Position numbers and translations under genes: made by a program. Shown here piece after piece: positions 30,905 to 41,570 of a DNA stretch of 64,000 nucleotides. The notes beneath the pieces were generated by a model. It was not told where the DNA came from. It saw only the letters and a list, made by a program, of their open reading frames with translations, and made no database searches. The DNA comes from Paroedura picta (taxonomy: Eukaryota > Chordata > Lepidosauria > Squamata > Gekkonidae), in the NCBI RefSeq assembly GCF_049243985.1, contig NC_135377.1, positions 69,819,645 to 69,883,644 on the forward strand, written 5' to 3'. Position 1 is the first letter of the stretch, and each line of letters begins with the position of its first letter.

Positions 30905-31690
30905 CCGGCCTGGTGTGGGGCCCGGGGTGGGCGAAAGAGGGGAGGAGACCCAGGGGAAGCGGGGGTAGAGCGGAGACTCTGCCCTCCTCGTCGCTGCAGC
31001 CCGACCTGAGCAGAGGAAGGCGAGAGACTCGGAGTCGGCCCGAAGCAGCAGAGGCCGGTCAGAAGACGAGCCAGTCCCAGCCAGCCGGGGAGGAAGCTTC
31101 CGCGGGGGCGCCCTGCTCCAGCACCGGCTCCGGATTCCGCTCGGGGCGCAGCTTAGTCGGTTTCAGTGGCGCCGCCGGACTCCGACTGGCTTCTGCGGAG
31201 ACAGAAGGCGAAACCGACGGGGCTCCGCCCGCCCCTTCCCTGTCCGGGTCACCTTCCCGGGAGCCGAGAGGGCGGGTGGGCTGGGCACCGCCGGCTCCTT
31301 CTCCCCGGGGCAGCGGCCCGCCCTTCCCCCTCCTGGCCCAGGACGAGCGCAGTTAGGGGGGCTTTGGAAGGAGCGCAAACTTGACGGCTTTGGGCAGTGA
31401 GGCGACGGCGTTGGCTTAGGCAGCGCTGGTCGTGGCATTAAACAAGTCAGAGATGCCCCAGATAGTTGTCAAGTTATAGACTTCGGTCCTCCCCCCCTCC
31501 CCCCCCCCCCCGTATGTGTGCCTTCATACATCTTTTACAAAACAGAAAGATACAAGTTTCGAATATATTTTTAAAAAGGGATAGATAAAGAAATATGCCA
31601 ATGACATTTCCAAGTTTCTGTACAGCAAACACTGCTACAACTGCCTGCTTAATACTTGATTATGGGATGAGGTGCTCTAAAAATATAGTA
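30905..31690. repeat. Right arm of the GC-rich inverted duplication
   Basis: Mirror of 27968-28728. It also has an inner stretch (about 31490-31620) with a C-run and 'ttttacaaaacagaaagatac' that the left arm lacks but the direct copy at 33325-33470 keeps. CpG-rich from 30905 to 31440. Confidence 0.8.
31163..31438 (-). CDS. Possible open frame kept in both arms, right copy
   Basis: 91 codons, MPRPALPKPTPSPHCPKPSS onward, homologous to 28219-28491 along most of its length. A third, weaker counterpart on the minus strand from 33014 keeps the order 'QKELTVPSPG' beside 'EKEPAVPSPP'. Not evidence of a protein by itself. Confidence 0.2.
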   Translation of the reverse strand: MPRPALPKPTPSPHCPKPSSLRSFQSPPNCARPGPGGGRAGRCPGEKEPAVPSPPALSAPGKVTRTGKGRAEPRRFRLLSPQKPVGVRRRH

Positions 31691-31739
31691 AAGTTGTCTC
31701 AAAACAACTCCCCTTAATCCCCGGCTCCACAAATCTAAA

Positions 31740-31960
31740 AAGATTACTCACAACTAACTTGGTCCACTACTTCCTTTAGATGCCTCCTTCCTCCCCAATG
31801 TGAGCAAGGGGGGTGATTTCATCCTCCTATCCTCAATTTTATGCTCAAACCCCCCCCCCCCCCCGCAAGGTAGGCTAGGCTGAGAGAGTGTGACTGGCTC
31901 AAGATGGCTCAGTGGGGATTTGAACCTGGAGCCTGATAATCTCTGCCCTGAGTATTTTTT
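31740..31960 (-). repeat. MIR/L2-tailed SINE, carried in a segmental copy
   Basis: 'gcaaggtaggctaggctgagagagtgtgactggctcaag' and 'gtggggatttgaacctgg' are the reversed SINE. The same SINE at the same offset lies at 33600-33770, so it was present before the segment was duplicated. Confidence 0.7.
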
Positions 31961-31982
31961 ACAGCTTGGCAGCACCAGGAAG

Positions 31983-32520
31983 CTCCAGATGCCCATTCAG
32001 CGCAGCCAGGAATGGGATTCTGCCCCAATGAGGCATCCCACTAGCCCCTGCCCCGCCCTCCCCGTCGAAAATGCCACCGGAGGGGAAACAATAAAATCAG
32101 AGTCCAGTGGCACCTTTAAAACCAACACAGATTTATTCCAGGTGTGAGCTTTCTAGTGCAAGCACTCTTCCTCAGACTTTGTGGATCTTAAAGGTGCTAC
32201 TGGACTCTGATTTTATTGTGCTACTTCAGACCAACACTCGTGTGAATTTGAACCAGAGGGGAAAGTGAAAGCAAAGTGCTTCGGGAAGCTTCGGGGACTT
32301 TCGTAAGACCATGCCTCCTTCCCTCCGGCGTCGTTTTTGAGGGCGGCCGCCCAATCAGTGCAGCCAGGAATCAGATTCCACCGCGACGAGGCGTCCCGCC
32401 CGCCCCTGCCCCGCCCCCGCCGTCGAAAACGGCACCGGAGGGAAGGAGGCGAGCTCCCACGAAAGTTCCCGAAGCTTCCCGAAGCACTTTGCTTTCCCTT
32501 TCGCCCACGTCCTGCTGTGT
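31983..32520. repeat. GC-box/CCAAT units split by a palindromic repeat
   Basis: One partial unit (TCGAAAA at 32065) and one fuller unit (TCGAAAA at 32423, CCAAT at 32351) related to 28757-29330. Between them lies 32086-32232, an inverted pair of 'aaggtgccactggactctgattttatt' ends: 'aataaaatcagagtccagtggcacctttaaa' against its mirror. Confidence 0.7.
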
Positions 32521-32667
32521 CTGCAACCGTGTTCGCCTGAGCAGCAGACCAGTGGCGCCTCCGTAGTGCCGCTGGCCAGAGGAATCTGCTGGGATCTGGA
32601 AACAGAAGTCAGATCCTCATGGATCCTCCGCTTTTGAAAAGTGAACTTCAACAAACCCAAAGACTTC

Positions 32668-32800
32668 TAGGTATCGGCGCTCCTGCTCACCCCGGGAGAC
32701 AGAGTCAGAGTTCGGGGTTCACTCTGGTCCCGATTCTGGACTAGAGGGTCAAGACAAAGCAGTTCAATACAATTCAATACAATTTAGTGTGATGGCAATT
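32668..32800. repeat. Inverse copy of 30690-30830
   Basis: See 30690-30830. Being inverse while the next block (32880-33770) is direct shows the locus was rebuilt more than once. Confidence 0.6.
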
Positions 32801-32879
32801 AAATTCAGTGCAATGCAAGACAATACAAGGACCTCTTCCCTGGGGAACTTTTGTAAGAGGGATGTGATTCTCTCTCCCC

Positions 32880-33770
32880 AGCCAGCCACAGGCTCTGTGG
32901 GCCAGTAGGTTGGCCTGGACTGGGCACCGTCAGCTCTTTCTGCCCGAAGAAGTCCAGATTGTTATGGTTTTGGCCAGTGAAGCTAAGGCATTGACTTAAG
33001 GTGGTGTTAATCACAGCATTTTAGACGATTAAATAACTTTTAGATATGCTTGGGATGGTGGTTAGCCTGTAGACTAGGGGTTCCCAAAAGTGGGCAGAGC
33101 CAGCAAGAAATTTGGGGGCAGGAGGGGGACAGCGGACTCTGAATTTGTTCTGCTGCTTCTGACCAACACGGCTACCAAATTGAATCTGTAGGCAGTCTAA
33201 TGTGTTTTGCACGTGCAGTAGACCTAACACCAGGGATGTGGGGGAGGGGGGGACTAGGGATGTAGCCTGGGAGCCAAGGGAGCAGCTGCCCAAAACAGTT
33301 TGGGAACCACTGCTATAGACCTTGGTATTCCCCCCCCCCTTTTTTTTTTCCATTATGTTTGTACTCGTACTTAAAAAAAAAAGACAAAAGTTCAGAAACA
33401 TTTTACAAAGGAAAAAGGTAAAGAATATACTAATGAGATGTCCAAGTTTCTCAATGACAAACACAGCTACAATTACCAACTTAATACTTGATTATGAGAC
33501 TATATCAAAACAATCTTCTTTGTTTTCTTTGTGTAAAAACTCCCCTTAATATTCTACACCACAAATTTGTACCCACAACTATGCATTCCTATGCCACCTT
33601 CCTCCCCAGTGTAAGCAAAGGGGTGACATCATTCTCCTGTTCTCAATTTTATGCTCACCCAAACCCTGCAAGGTAGGCTAGATTGAGAGTGTGTAACTGA
33701 CTCAAGATCACTTAGTCAGCTTCCATGGCAGAGTGGGGATTCGAACCTGAGTCCCATACATTCTATGGTA
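32880..33770. repeat. Direct diverged copy of the right arm
   Basis: Follows 31250-31960 in the same orientation: 'gggcaccgtcagctctttctgcccg', 'gccagtgaagctaaggcattgacttaag', C-run, 'agtttctcaatgacaaacac', 'ttaatacttgattatga', 'aactccccttaat', 'caattttatgctca' and the SINE. A hAT element (33075-33312) interrupts it. It is less CpG-rich than the right arm, as expected after CpG decay. Confidence 0.75.
33075..33312. mobile_element. hAT-like element with 'ggttcccaaa' ends
   Basis: Left TAGGGGTTCCCAAAAGTGGGC, right GCCCAAAACAGTTTGGGAACCACTG; flanks ctgtagac/ctatagac (7 of 8; 33067-33074 and 33313-33320). Interior holds a piece of the 'ggactctgaatttgttctgctgc' repeat. Confidence 0.75.
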
Positions 33771-34266
33771 AATAGACCCTGCCAAGGGTTGCTTTGCTGT
33801 GACCAGCAGACTCAGCAATGAACCCAGACCTTATCCCCAGTCTGGAACGTTCTCACCTGGGCCCCTGAGAGTAAGCCTTTTTCTGTGATTATTGGGCCTT
33901 CTCCAGGTACCCAGTTACCTGACATACATACTCACCTGGATCAGTTATCTGGTGGATTCTGAATCCATCAATCACCTTTGGTCCCCTAAATCCTCTGGGG
34001 TTTCCTGCCATAAATCAGTTTGAAGAGGTCAAATCCAATGGAAGCCTGGATGGGGGGGGGGGGGCGCTTCCCTGATTGCAAACAGTAGCAGATCAATATA
34101 TAGATGTCATGTCTTAGTAGGAGGTACTGCCACCCCAAGAGGCACCGATGTCCGACTGCCCCTCCCCCAGTCTGGCATGTCCATAAGGCTGGAGAGCTGG
34201 TGGGGGAACAAGACCCACCAAGATCAGAAGACCCTGTGCTGCTGGGTCCTAGCCGTGAGTCTACCC
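33771..34266. other. Intergenic, G-run
   Basis: G14 run at about 34052-34065. Nothing else recognised. Confidence 0.3.
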
Positions 34267-34577
34267 CAGCCTTTCTCAACTTTTTTACTGTTGAGAAACC
34301 CCTGAAACACTCTTCAGGTTTCAAGAAACCCCCAAAGTGGTGCAATCTTGCAGAATATGGTTGGAAAGCAGAGCTGTGTACATGCCCACCTGGAGCCCCT
34401 CCACTTCCCACCCCCTCCAAGCCCATCACTGGCCATTTTGGAAGGGGGGGCAGGTCAACGTGACCATTTATGGTCATACCACCTGATCAGTATTTAACAA
34501 CATTTAAAAATATATTTAAAATTAATGAACTCCCACCCATTTGGGAAACTCTTCCAGGGCCATCACAAAATCCTGGC
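34267..34577. mobile_element. Non-autonomous hAT element ('gagaaacccc' family), right end lost
   Basis: CAGCCTTTCTCAACTTTTTT followed by the usual blocks to 'aaactcttccagggccatcacaaaatcctgg', where the terminal inverted repeat is missing. Confidence 0.8.
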
Positions 34578-35485
34578 AGAGTAAGCCTGGCCGGCCCTGT
34601 CCAGTGCATCAGCGGTACCAGAACCCACCTTGCCGCCTACTTCCAACCCTGAGGGGTCCCCAGAATAGCAGCCCAGGTGAGCTGGCTTGACAGCCTGCTG
34701 GCAGAGGGTGAACTTGGCAGCTCACTCTCAGGCTAGATGCAACACATCTGAGGACCCTCCCGCCGACTAAGATTCCCCCCTTCCCCTCCAAATGTCCCAA
34801 ATGGATTTTTAAAAATCTTACAACGTTATAACATTATAACACTGCTGTGTAAGACTGTAAGACTCCTTTAAAAAAAAACAACTTAGAAATCATGTTGCAG
34901 TGCGATCACCCGTTAAAAAAGGGGGGGGGTAGATTTTTCGGAACAGGGAGAGAGGCAGGGAGGGAGGGAGGATGGCAACAAGGAGTGTTCCCAAACAACT
35001 CAAAATGGTGGGTGCAGGGAAAGCTGGTTTCTAGGTGAGCTGCAGTGCTCTACCTCTTTTGGGTGGTCCATTGTTAGACCTTTGTTGGGGCCAGGAGAAC
35101 CCTTAATTTGATGTTGCTATTCCTGCTTTGGACATTTCAGAAAGTGGGGGAGATCCCCCCAAAACAGCCACTTTCACTTTGATCCTCACCCCCTGAACCT
35201 TCACCCCCACACTCTCCCCTGGCATTATCTGGAAGTGACGTTGGCCTGTCTGAGTCATTGGGGGGTGATGTTCTGGGTCTGGGCCAGAACTCTATGTTTT
35301 GAGGCCAGTTTTTTACCACAGAGTTTTCTCTGAAGCCAGAATGTCACCCTGACATCTCCAGTGTGCCAACATTACTTCCAGGGGACATCAGCAAGCCAGA
35401 CACTCTTCTGGGGTTGGATAAGGGTGGGGGAGAGTTCCAGGAAAGTGGACCCCTCCCCTGCTGACAGTGTGGCATGGCCTGACAA
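34578..35485. other. Intergenic, nothing recognised
   Basis: G-run and (AGGG)n at about 34921-34970. No exon recognised. Confidence 0.3.
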
Positions 35486-35744
35486 CTAGGCTTGCACACT
35501 CCGGTGCAGTTTGGCCACTTTGGCAATTACCGAAGTTCAAGTCTCCCGGCGCTGAAAAGAGGTGGGGCGGTGCTGGTGGCACCCCACCAGCTGGCACCCG
35601 CACGCAGGCGCAGAGCGATGTGCTTGCATGCGGGCACCGGCTGGGTCGCCGCTGCCACCGGTGCCCCTCCTGTCCACGCCCCTCTACTGGGTACCTCGGG
35701 CTTTGGTGATTGCCAAATGCGGCCAAATCGGGTGCAACCCTACA
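35486..35744. mobile_element. MITE with about 45-bp inverted ends
   Basis: 'taggcttgcacactccggtgcagtttggccactttggcaattacc' on the left pairs with 'ggtgattgccaaatgcggccaaatcgggtgcaaccctac' on the right. GC-rich interior with no coding sign. Superfamily not assigned. Confidence 0.6.
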
Positions 35745-35842
35745 GTACAACCCTATCTATTGTTGCAGTGAAAATGCTGTTTTAAGTTGTTGACGATAGC
35801 CTGGCTACTATATTGTGAACCAACTTAATTTCCCTCAGGGAT

Positions 35843-36080
35843 ACCAGCCTCCTGGTGGGACCTGGGGATCACCATGAATGACAGCTCATCTCCAGACTAC
35901 AGAGAGCAATTCCCCTTCCAGGGGGGGGGGGGTGGAAGGGTTGTTAGGTACATTCTATAGCATTGTACCCTCTCCTCATTTGGCTCCATCCTTGAACCTC
36001 CAGGAGTATCCCAATCTGGATCTGGGAACCGTACCTCCCAGCAGTGGCCAGGAGGGACCTCCCAGCAGTGGCCAGGAGGG
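35843..36080. repeat. 'cattttctcc' family copy plus a 24-bp tandem pair
   Basis: 'ggtgggacctggggatcaccatgaatgacagctcatctcc' and 'tccatccttgaacctccaggag' fit the family, with a G13 run at about 35921. At 36030-36078 'cctcccagcagtggccagg' occurs twice in tandem. Confidence 0.5.
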
Positions 36081-36167
36081 CCTATTCAGGCCATTTTCAA
36101 TGACCACCCCATACTGAGTCCCTTACAATAATTTAATCTGATGGTGAGGTTTTTTCTTTATCTAATT

Positions 36168-36303
36168 CAGGGGTAGTCAAACTGCGGCCCTCCAGATGTC
36201 CATGGACTACAATTCCCAGGAGCCCCTGCCAGCGAATGCTGGCAGGGGCTCCTGGGAATTGTAGTCCATGGACATCTGGAGGGCCGCAGTTTGACTACCC
36301 CTG
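36168..36303. mobile_element. hAT snapback element, 136-bp reference copy
   Basis: A near-perfect palindrome: each arm is the exact reverse complement of the other apart from the central 'gccagcgaatgctggc' loop. Exact target duplication atctaatt (36160-36167 and 36304-36311). Differs from the copy at 44690 only in its last base. Confidence 0.96.
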
Positions 36304-36311
36304 ATCTAATT

Positions 36312-37455
36312 GCTCTGTTTTAGGCCTGCAAGGAAGTTGAACATGTCATACCGAACAGAAAAGGTACTGGAGATAGTAGTGCCAGAGGTCAGCCTGTTTC
36401 CCCCTGGTCAGTCACGGGGGTGTTGGGGGGGGGGGGAGAGGCCTGAGTAGCACGAGAAAATTAGGAGCCATGATATTAAAAGTCAAAGCCCATGATGACC
36501 TTATTCCTTTCCGGGTAACTGAGAAATGAGTCATATGATGTGAAAGTTGTAAAGGGGAAGCACTGCTGAGAAGGTGGTTTTAGGAACAGACGGTGTGGGG
36601 GTGGATGAAGAATTACTTGAAAAGGAGAACTGAATACTATGAAACTTTTTTTCCCCTTAGACTTTCCAAGACCTATGATCAGAACCGGGTTAAAGAAATT
36701 TGTGGAGCGTACATTCGGGAGGCCAGCCGATAGGTGGCGTCTGGGGATCCTTCGTAATTACAGCTCATCTCTTGACTACAGAGATCATTTCTGCTGGAGA
36801 AAAGGGGTGCTTCGGAGGGTGGCATTTCACCCCACTGAGGCTCCTGTCTTCTCCAGGCCCCAATCCAAGAGCTTTGACGCAACTCGCAGAAATCCACATT
36901 CTTCCAAAATAACAAATTACATTAATGCTTAATGCTTAATGAATGATAAAATACTCCTATAACCTTTATTAGGTAAAATTTGGTGGTGTGTTTTTTTTTT
37001 TTTTTTGCCCCGCCAAGATTTTGTCCCAGTAAATAGAACAAATGAGTTGGGGAAATTAAGGCAGGGCCGTTCAGAAGACTGGTTGTTTCCTGAACCGACT
37101 CTAGGTGGCAACAGTAGTCTGCATAGAGGAGCAAAACAGTAAAGCAAAATTGTGTTACAGGTATTGTGTACAGGTATAAAAACAAAAGCTAACAGGACTG
37201 TTGAGGAAATGTTATTTGCCCTCCCAGAAGAGAGCACTAGTTGCAAAGCTAGAGGTTCTACATGGCATTCACTTGACTCTGTCTGTTTTCAAAGGCAATA
37301 AAAATATTACCTGTACTGGGAGATGAACCACGGGACTGTGACTCCTTTTAGCAGTTTTCGATATCATTAGATACGGTATCCTTCTGAACAGTCCTTTAGG
37401 GTTGGGACTATTTTACAGTGCTTTCATTCCTACCAGGATAAAGGTTTCACAAGAT
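36312..37455. other. Intergenic, family scraps
   Basis: G-run at 36423-36437; a 'cattttctcc' family piece at 36735-36870; T-run at 36989-37006. The remainder is unassigned. Confidence 0.35.
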
Positions 37456-37640
37456 GGTGCTGAGAGCCAGCGTGGTTTAGAGTGGTAGACTCTAATCTGG
37501 AGAACCAGGTTTGATTCCCCACTCTTCCACATGCATCCAGCTAGGTGACCTTGGGCTAGTCATAGTTCTTTTAGAGCTGTTCTCACAGAGCAGCTATAGC
37601 CCCAGCTACCTCACAGGATGTTCCAATTGGGGGGAGTACA
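37456..37640 (+). repeat. MIR/CORE-like SINE, 5' part
   Basis: 'gagccagcgtggtttagagtgg', 'gaaccaggtttgattcccc', 'cagctaggtgaccttgggc', 'ctacctcacagga'. Confidence 0.75.
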
Positions 37641-37689
37641 GTGTAGGACCCCTGGAAGTGCAGGGGCCATAGCCTGTGCTACATGGATA

Positions 37690-37928
37690 AACTGGCCCTG
37701 CTCTAATTTGGAGAGCCGGGTTTGATTCCCCACTCCTCCAGCCAGCTGTGTGACCTTGGGCCAATCACAGTTCTGTTAAAGCTGATCTTGAAGAGCAGGT
37801 CCATCAGGGCTCTCTCAGCCCCACCTACTTCACAAGGTTGTGGGGAAAGGAAGAGAAGGCGATTGTAAACCACCTTGATACTCCTTTGGGTAGTGAAAAG
37901 TGGGTTATAAAAAAAACAGCTCTTCTTG
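37690..37928 (+). repeat. MIR/CORE-like SINE
   Basis: 'ggagagccgggtttgattcccc' to 'gtgaaaagtgggttataaaa' and 'cagctcttctt'. The first bases of the head are missing. Confidence 0.75.
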
Positions 37929-39046
37929 TTGTCTACCTTAACTCACAGCAGCTTAGCAAGGACTGTTGTGTTTACATGTGACACAATCCTTGTGTTCGTT
38001 GAGCAACAACAGGAGGACTTCGGAGCAGGGATCATGGAGTGTTTTCATCTCTCTGTTTACGCACTGGGAACTTCACTGCCCCAGCTCCTGTGCAGGAGCA
38101 CAAATCGGGGGCAGATGAGGCACACCAGGCCAAATGCTCCCCCATGTGGGTGCGGGAAGAGGTGGAGCAACCTGCCACAACTAAACTCCAGCCCGCAGCC
38201 CAGCATGAAACCTACAGTGCGTGAACGGTCTCAGACTCACACATGTATGCTCTCCTCCTCATGACTGGGGCATATTGGCTAAACATCACATGCCTCCAGC
38301 CCCTTGCTGTTTTCTATTCCTTTTCTTCGTTTCAGCTTGGTCCTGTGGAGTTGTTAGTGGTTCTCTTGTGAAACTTCACACAGCCCTGTCAATATCCTGG
38401 GGAAGGTGCCAACAGCAACCCCACAGGACATATTAAGGAGGAGGAGAAGCAAAGAAGACGTGGAGGAGAAGGCAGCCACTGCTTTCCCCCACGTACCCGT
38501 TACAAATAAAAAGAGAAAGGGGCGCACATGAGTCTGAGAGTTGAATGTCTGCTTTAAAAACCTACTGGGATCACTCAACAAACACATGGATTTTGTCAGG
38601 TGTAAAAGGACCTTGAAGGTTTTCACATTCCCATTCATAAATGGATGTTATTTATTGTTGGCCTGATTTCAAGCAAAGTGGTACAGGGATGTGGGTTTCA
38701 TACAGGGGATTTCCTTCCATTAATGAGCCATCACTGCAGGAGCAGAGGCATTTCAAACTGTGCCGCTTCCCCACACACACAAACACACCCTCTGCCCTTT
38801 TCCCCTGCACAATCTTCCTTGTCACAGTAGGAGTGCCAGCTATCAGCTAGTATACACTGGGAGAAAGAAGTGGTGGAGACCAGGGTGTAAACTGCACGGA
38901 GCTTTTATTCCAATCCCAGGTCGATTCAGTCCCTGCCCTCTACACAGAATGTGATTCCATTTGGATTTGGGGCGATTTAAATTTTCCTTCTGCAGCAAGA
39001 AGGATTGATCCGGAGTGACCCTACCTTTATTGTGCGATATCTTAAA
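37929..39046. other. Intergenic, nothing recognised
   Basis: No repeat family or exon recognised. Short open frames are unsupported. Confidence 0.3.
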
Positions 39047-39243
39047 AGGTAAAGGTAAAGGTATCCCCTGTGCAAGCACCGGGTCATGTCTGACCCTTGG
39101 GGTGACGCCCTCTAGCATTTTCATGGCAGACTCAATACGGGGTGGTTTGCCAGTGCCTTCCCCAGTCATTACCGTTTACCCCCCAGCAAGCTGGGTACTC
39201 ATTTTACTGACCTCGGAAGGATGGAAGGCTGAGTCAACCTTAG
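39047..39243 (-). repeat. Sauria-type SINE, head missing
   Basis: From the (AAAGGT)n tail through the body to 'ggaaggctgagtcaacctta', where the minus-strand 5' head is cut off. Confidence 0.85.
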
Positions 39244-41028
39244 AGTGCTTTTAATGCTCAATATTTTTCAAATCCAGAGAACCTCTGATAGGCCACACCT
39301 GGTCATGTGACAAGCTTACCTTAAAGGAGAAGTTCCTAATTTCTCTCAACTTCTATAGGTCCTGGGTTTTTCCTCCCTCCTCTGCCTTTTTCGATCCTCT
39401 CCCCACCCTCTCCAAGAAAAGAAAGAGGCTCCCTGCTTGGCTCCTCTCCCCCCCCCTTCAAGAAAAGAAAGAAAGAGGCTTGGCTCCCCCCCCCCTTCTG
39501 AGCCTCCCTAACCACGTACAGAAGACTTTCCTGTTTCAATGGGGAGGGGGGGGAGGAGAGGAAAACCCGAGTTCAAAGCGATCTGAATTCAACAGGATTG
39601 ACAATGGAATAAAGAAAGTAAGTGCAGACTCTGCCCAGGCTGAATGGCATCACACCACTAGTGCAGTAATCTCAAAGTGACATCCCTAGGGCATGATAAC
39701 GCTAGGATCTGCCTAACCTCTATTGTAAAGCCATAAAGTTCTGGCCAAATCCTAGAGAATTGTCAGCCCTTTAAACCTCATGCCTGACAGGTGAATCCCT
39801 GAAGTTGTGAGGCTGAAAGGGCTAGCAGCCATTTTAGCGATCCATGTCACGCCCTCCCACATGGACATGTGTGCCTGTCCGCTATAAGGCTGAAATGGCA
39901 GCCAGCTATTAAAAATCTTTATCTCACTCCCCTCTGTTTGGAAGGGGGGGGGGAAGCTAAACAGAGGGTTTACATGGCCCGACCCCACACCTAACTGGGC
40001 AAAAGGTCTGTGAAATATTTGGGAGAGGTGCCTCCACTCAACCTGGAAGAGCAGGCACAAACTGGATTGCGTCCATCCCTCATTTGGGTGGGGCTTTCCC
40101 AAGTCTCAAGGGGGAAATTGATGGAAATTGGTTCAACAATATATACGAATACTGGCACCTTTTTAAAAACAACGACAATTAAAGCATTGGGTGGCTGTGT
40201 GGATAACATGTAGCTTGCTATCGTTCCTTGGTGCTTTGAATGAACTACATTTCCTTTAACATAATATTTTGTAGCTTTTCATTTATTCATAATAAATTCT
40301 GAAATAAGTCAGCTTATCCTTTTTTCTGATGAATCTGTCCCACTGATCCAATGAGGACTGCTGTTATTTATGATGTTTCCCATTTGCTTTTATGAATCCC
40401 CAATAAAATTCCTCTCAGGTTTACGGAGAGTTCCCTACTTCCCTGTTGCAGACTACGGCTGCTTAGCTCCTGTTCCCCATCCCATCCATCTCTTCTCTTG
40501 CAGTGTTCTGATCTCTCCCATCGTCCTTCATGCATAATTTTTCACTTTCTGTCTCAGGTAACTTTCACGTTCTGCCTCTTAGCTGTGTCGGTTTCACCAT
40601 TATCTTTAAAGGAGCAGAGAGACATTCATCTGCACTTTCCGGCAAGAGTGATCAGTTCCCATATAGGGAGCCTTCCACACGAGTTGGCAATGCAGATACA
40701 TATCTAGAGGTGCAAAATGTCATTAGAGCTCTACTGAATGGGCTAGCTGCATCTTTTAATGTGAATGGAGTTGTTCTCTCAGTCCAGGGTCGTAGGTTCG
40801 ACTCACGATAATTGCTGCTTGGATCTATTGACTGTAGCACAGCCAGAAGAGCATATGTAAGAAATTATAGTTAATATTGACATTCATTTTTCTGCTATGA
40901 TTCTTTTCTGCACACCTTCAATTATCTCTTACAAGTCATGTCTTTTCCTTTAGTAAATGAAGGTAAATTACACTTCCATATGGTATTGAGCACCAACAAA
41001 ACCTTCCATAGTCTGACACTAGTAATGT
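39244..41028. other. Intergenic, low-complexity purine/pyrimidine runs
   Basis: 39400-39495 is an almost pure C/T then A/G pattern with 'tccaagaaaagaaagaggct' repeated twice. 39735-40160 holds some inverted words (cagccctttaaacctc / gaggctgaaagggct) that may mark an old element. A B-box-like 'ggttcgactc' at about 40796 stands alone. Confidence 0.35.
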
Positions 41029-41236
41029 GACCAGATTGTCCCACTTTTGGAGGGACATCTGGGGGTACCTGGCAAATTGTACTTATGTTGACATTTAAAA
41101 AAATATATTACAATACTATTTTTGCGTTCTATACATTCTATGAATTTTTTTGTTGCTCCATATTTTTAATCAAGAACCCCCCCCCCCCTCACCCCATCAA
41201 TGGTGTCCTGCTTTACCAATGTTAAAATCTGGTAAC
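41029..41236. mobile_element. Small DNA transposon with GTGACCAGATT ends, copy 2
   Basis: Opposite orientation to 30157-30352. Ends GTGACCAGATTGTCCCACTTT and AAAATCTGGTAAC. Carries a C12 run. Confidence 0.65.
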
Positions 41237-41367
41237 CTTATAGGCTTAACTGAAGCGTGAAGGGAAACTCTTGTGTTGTATTTTGTCTTTAAAGGCATAA
41301 TCAAAAAGCCATATTGGGCTGTAGATAACTAGGAACTGGACACAGTTGTCTCTGCAAAGTTCTAAAC

Positions 41368-41570
41368 CAGCCTTTCTCAACTTTTTTGAGAAATCCCTGA
41401 AACATTCTTCAGGCTTCAAGAAACCCTAGAAATGGTGCAATCATGCAGAACATGCTTGGGAAGCACTCCCAGCCGAGCCCCTCACATTCCCACCCCCTCT
41501 AGGCCCGTCATTGGCTATTTTGGGAGTGGTGAGTGGGTCAATATGGCTCAACCCCAGTTGAGAATGCCTG
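41368..41570. mobile_element. Non-autonomous hAT element ('gagaaacccc' family), deleted form
   Basis: CAGCCTTTCTCAACTTTTTT to CAGTTGAGAATGCCTG, about 140 bp of the body missing after 'gtgagtgggtcaatatgg'. Confidence 0.7.

Noticed and set aside
40790-40810. B-box-like 'ggttcgactc', possible tRNA or SINE head
   Set aside because: No matching A box at the right distance and no cloverleaf could be drawn.
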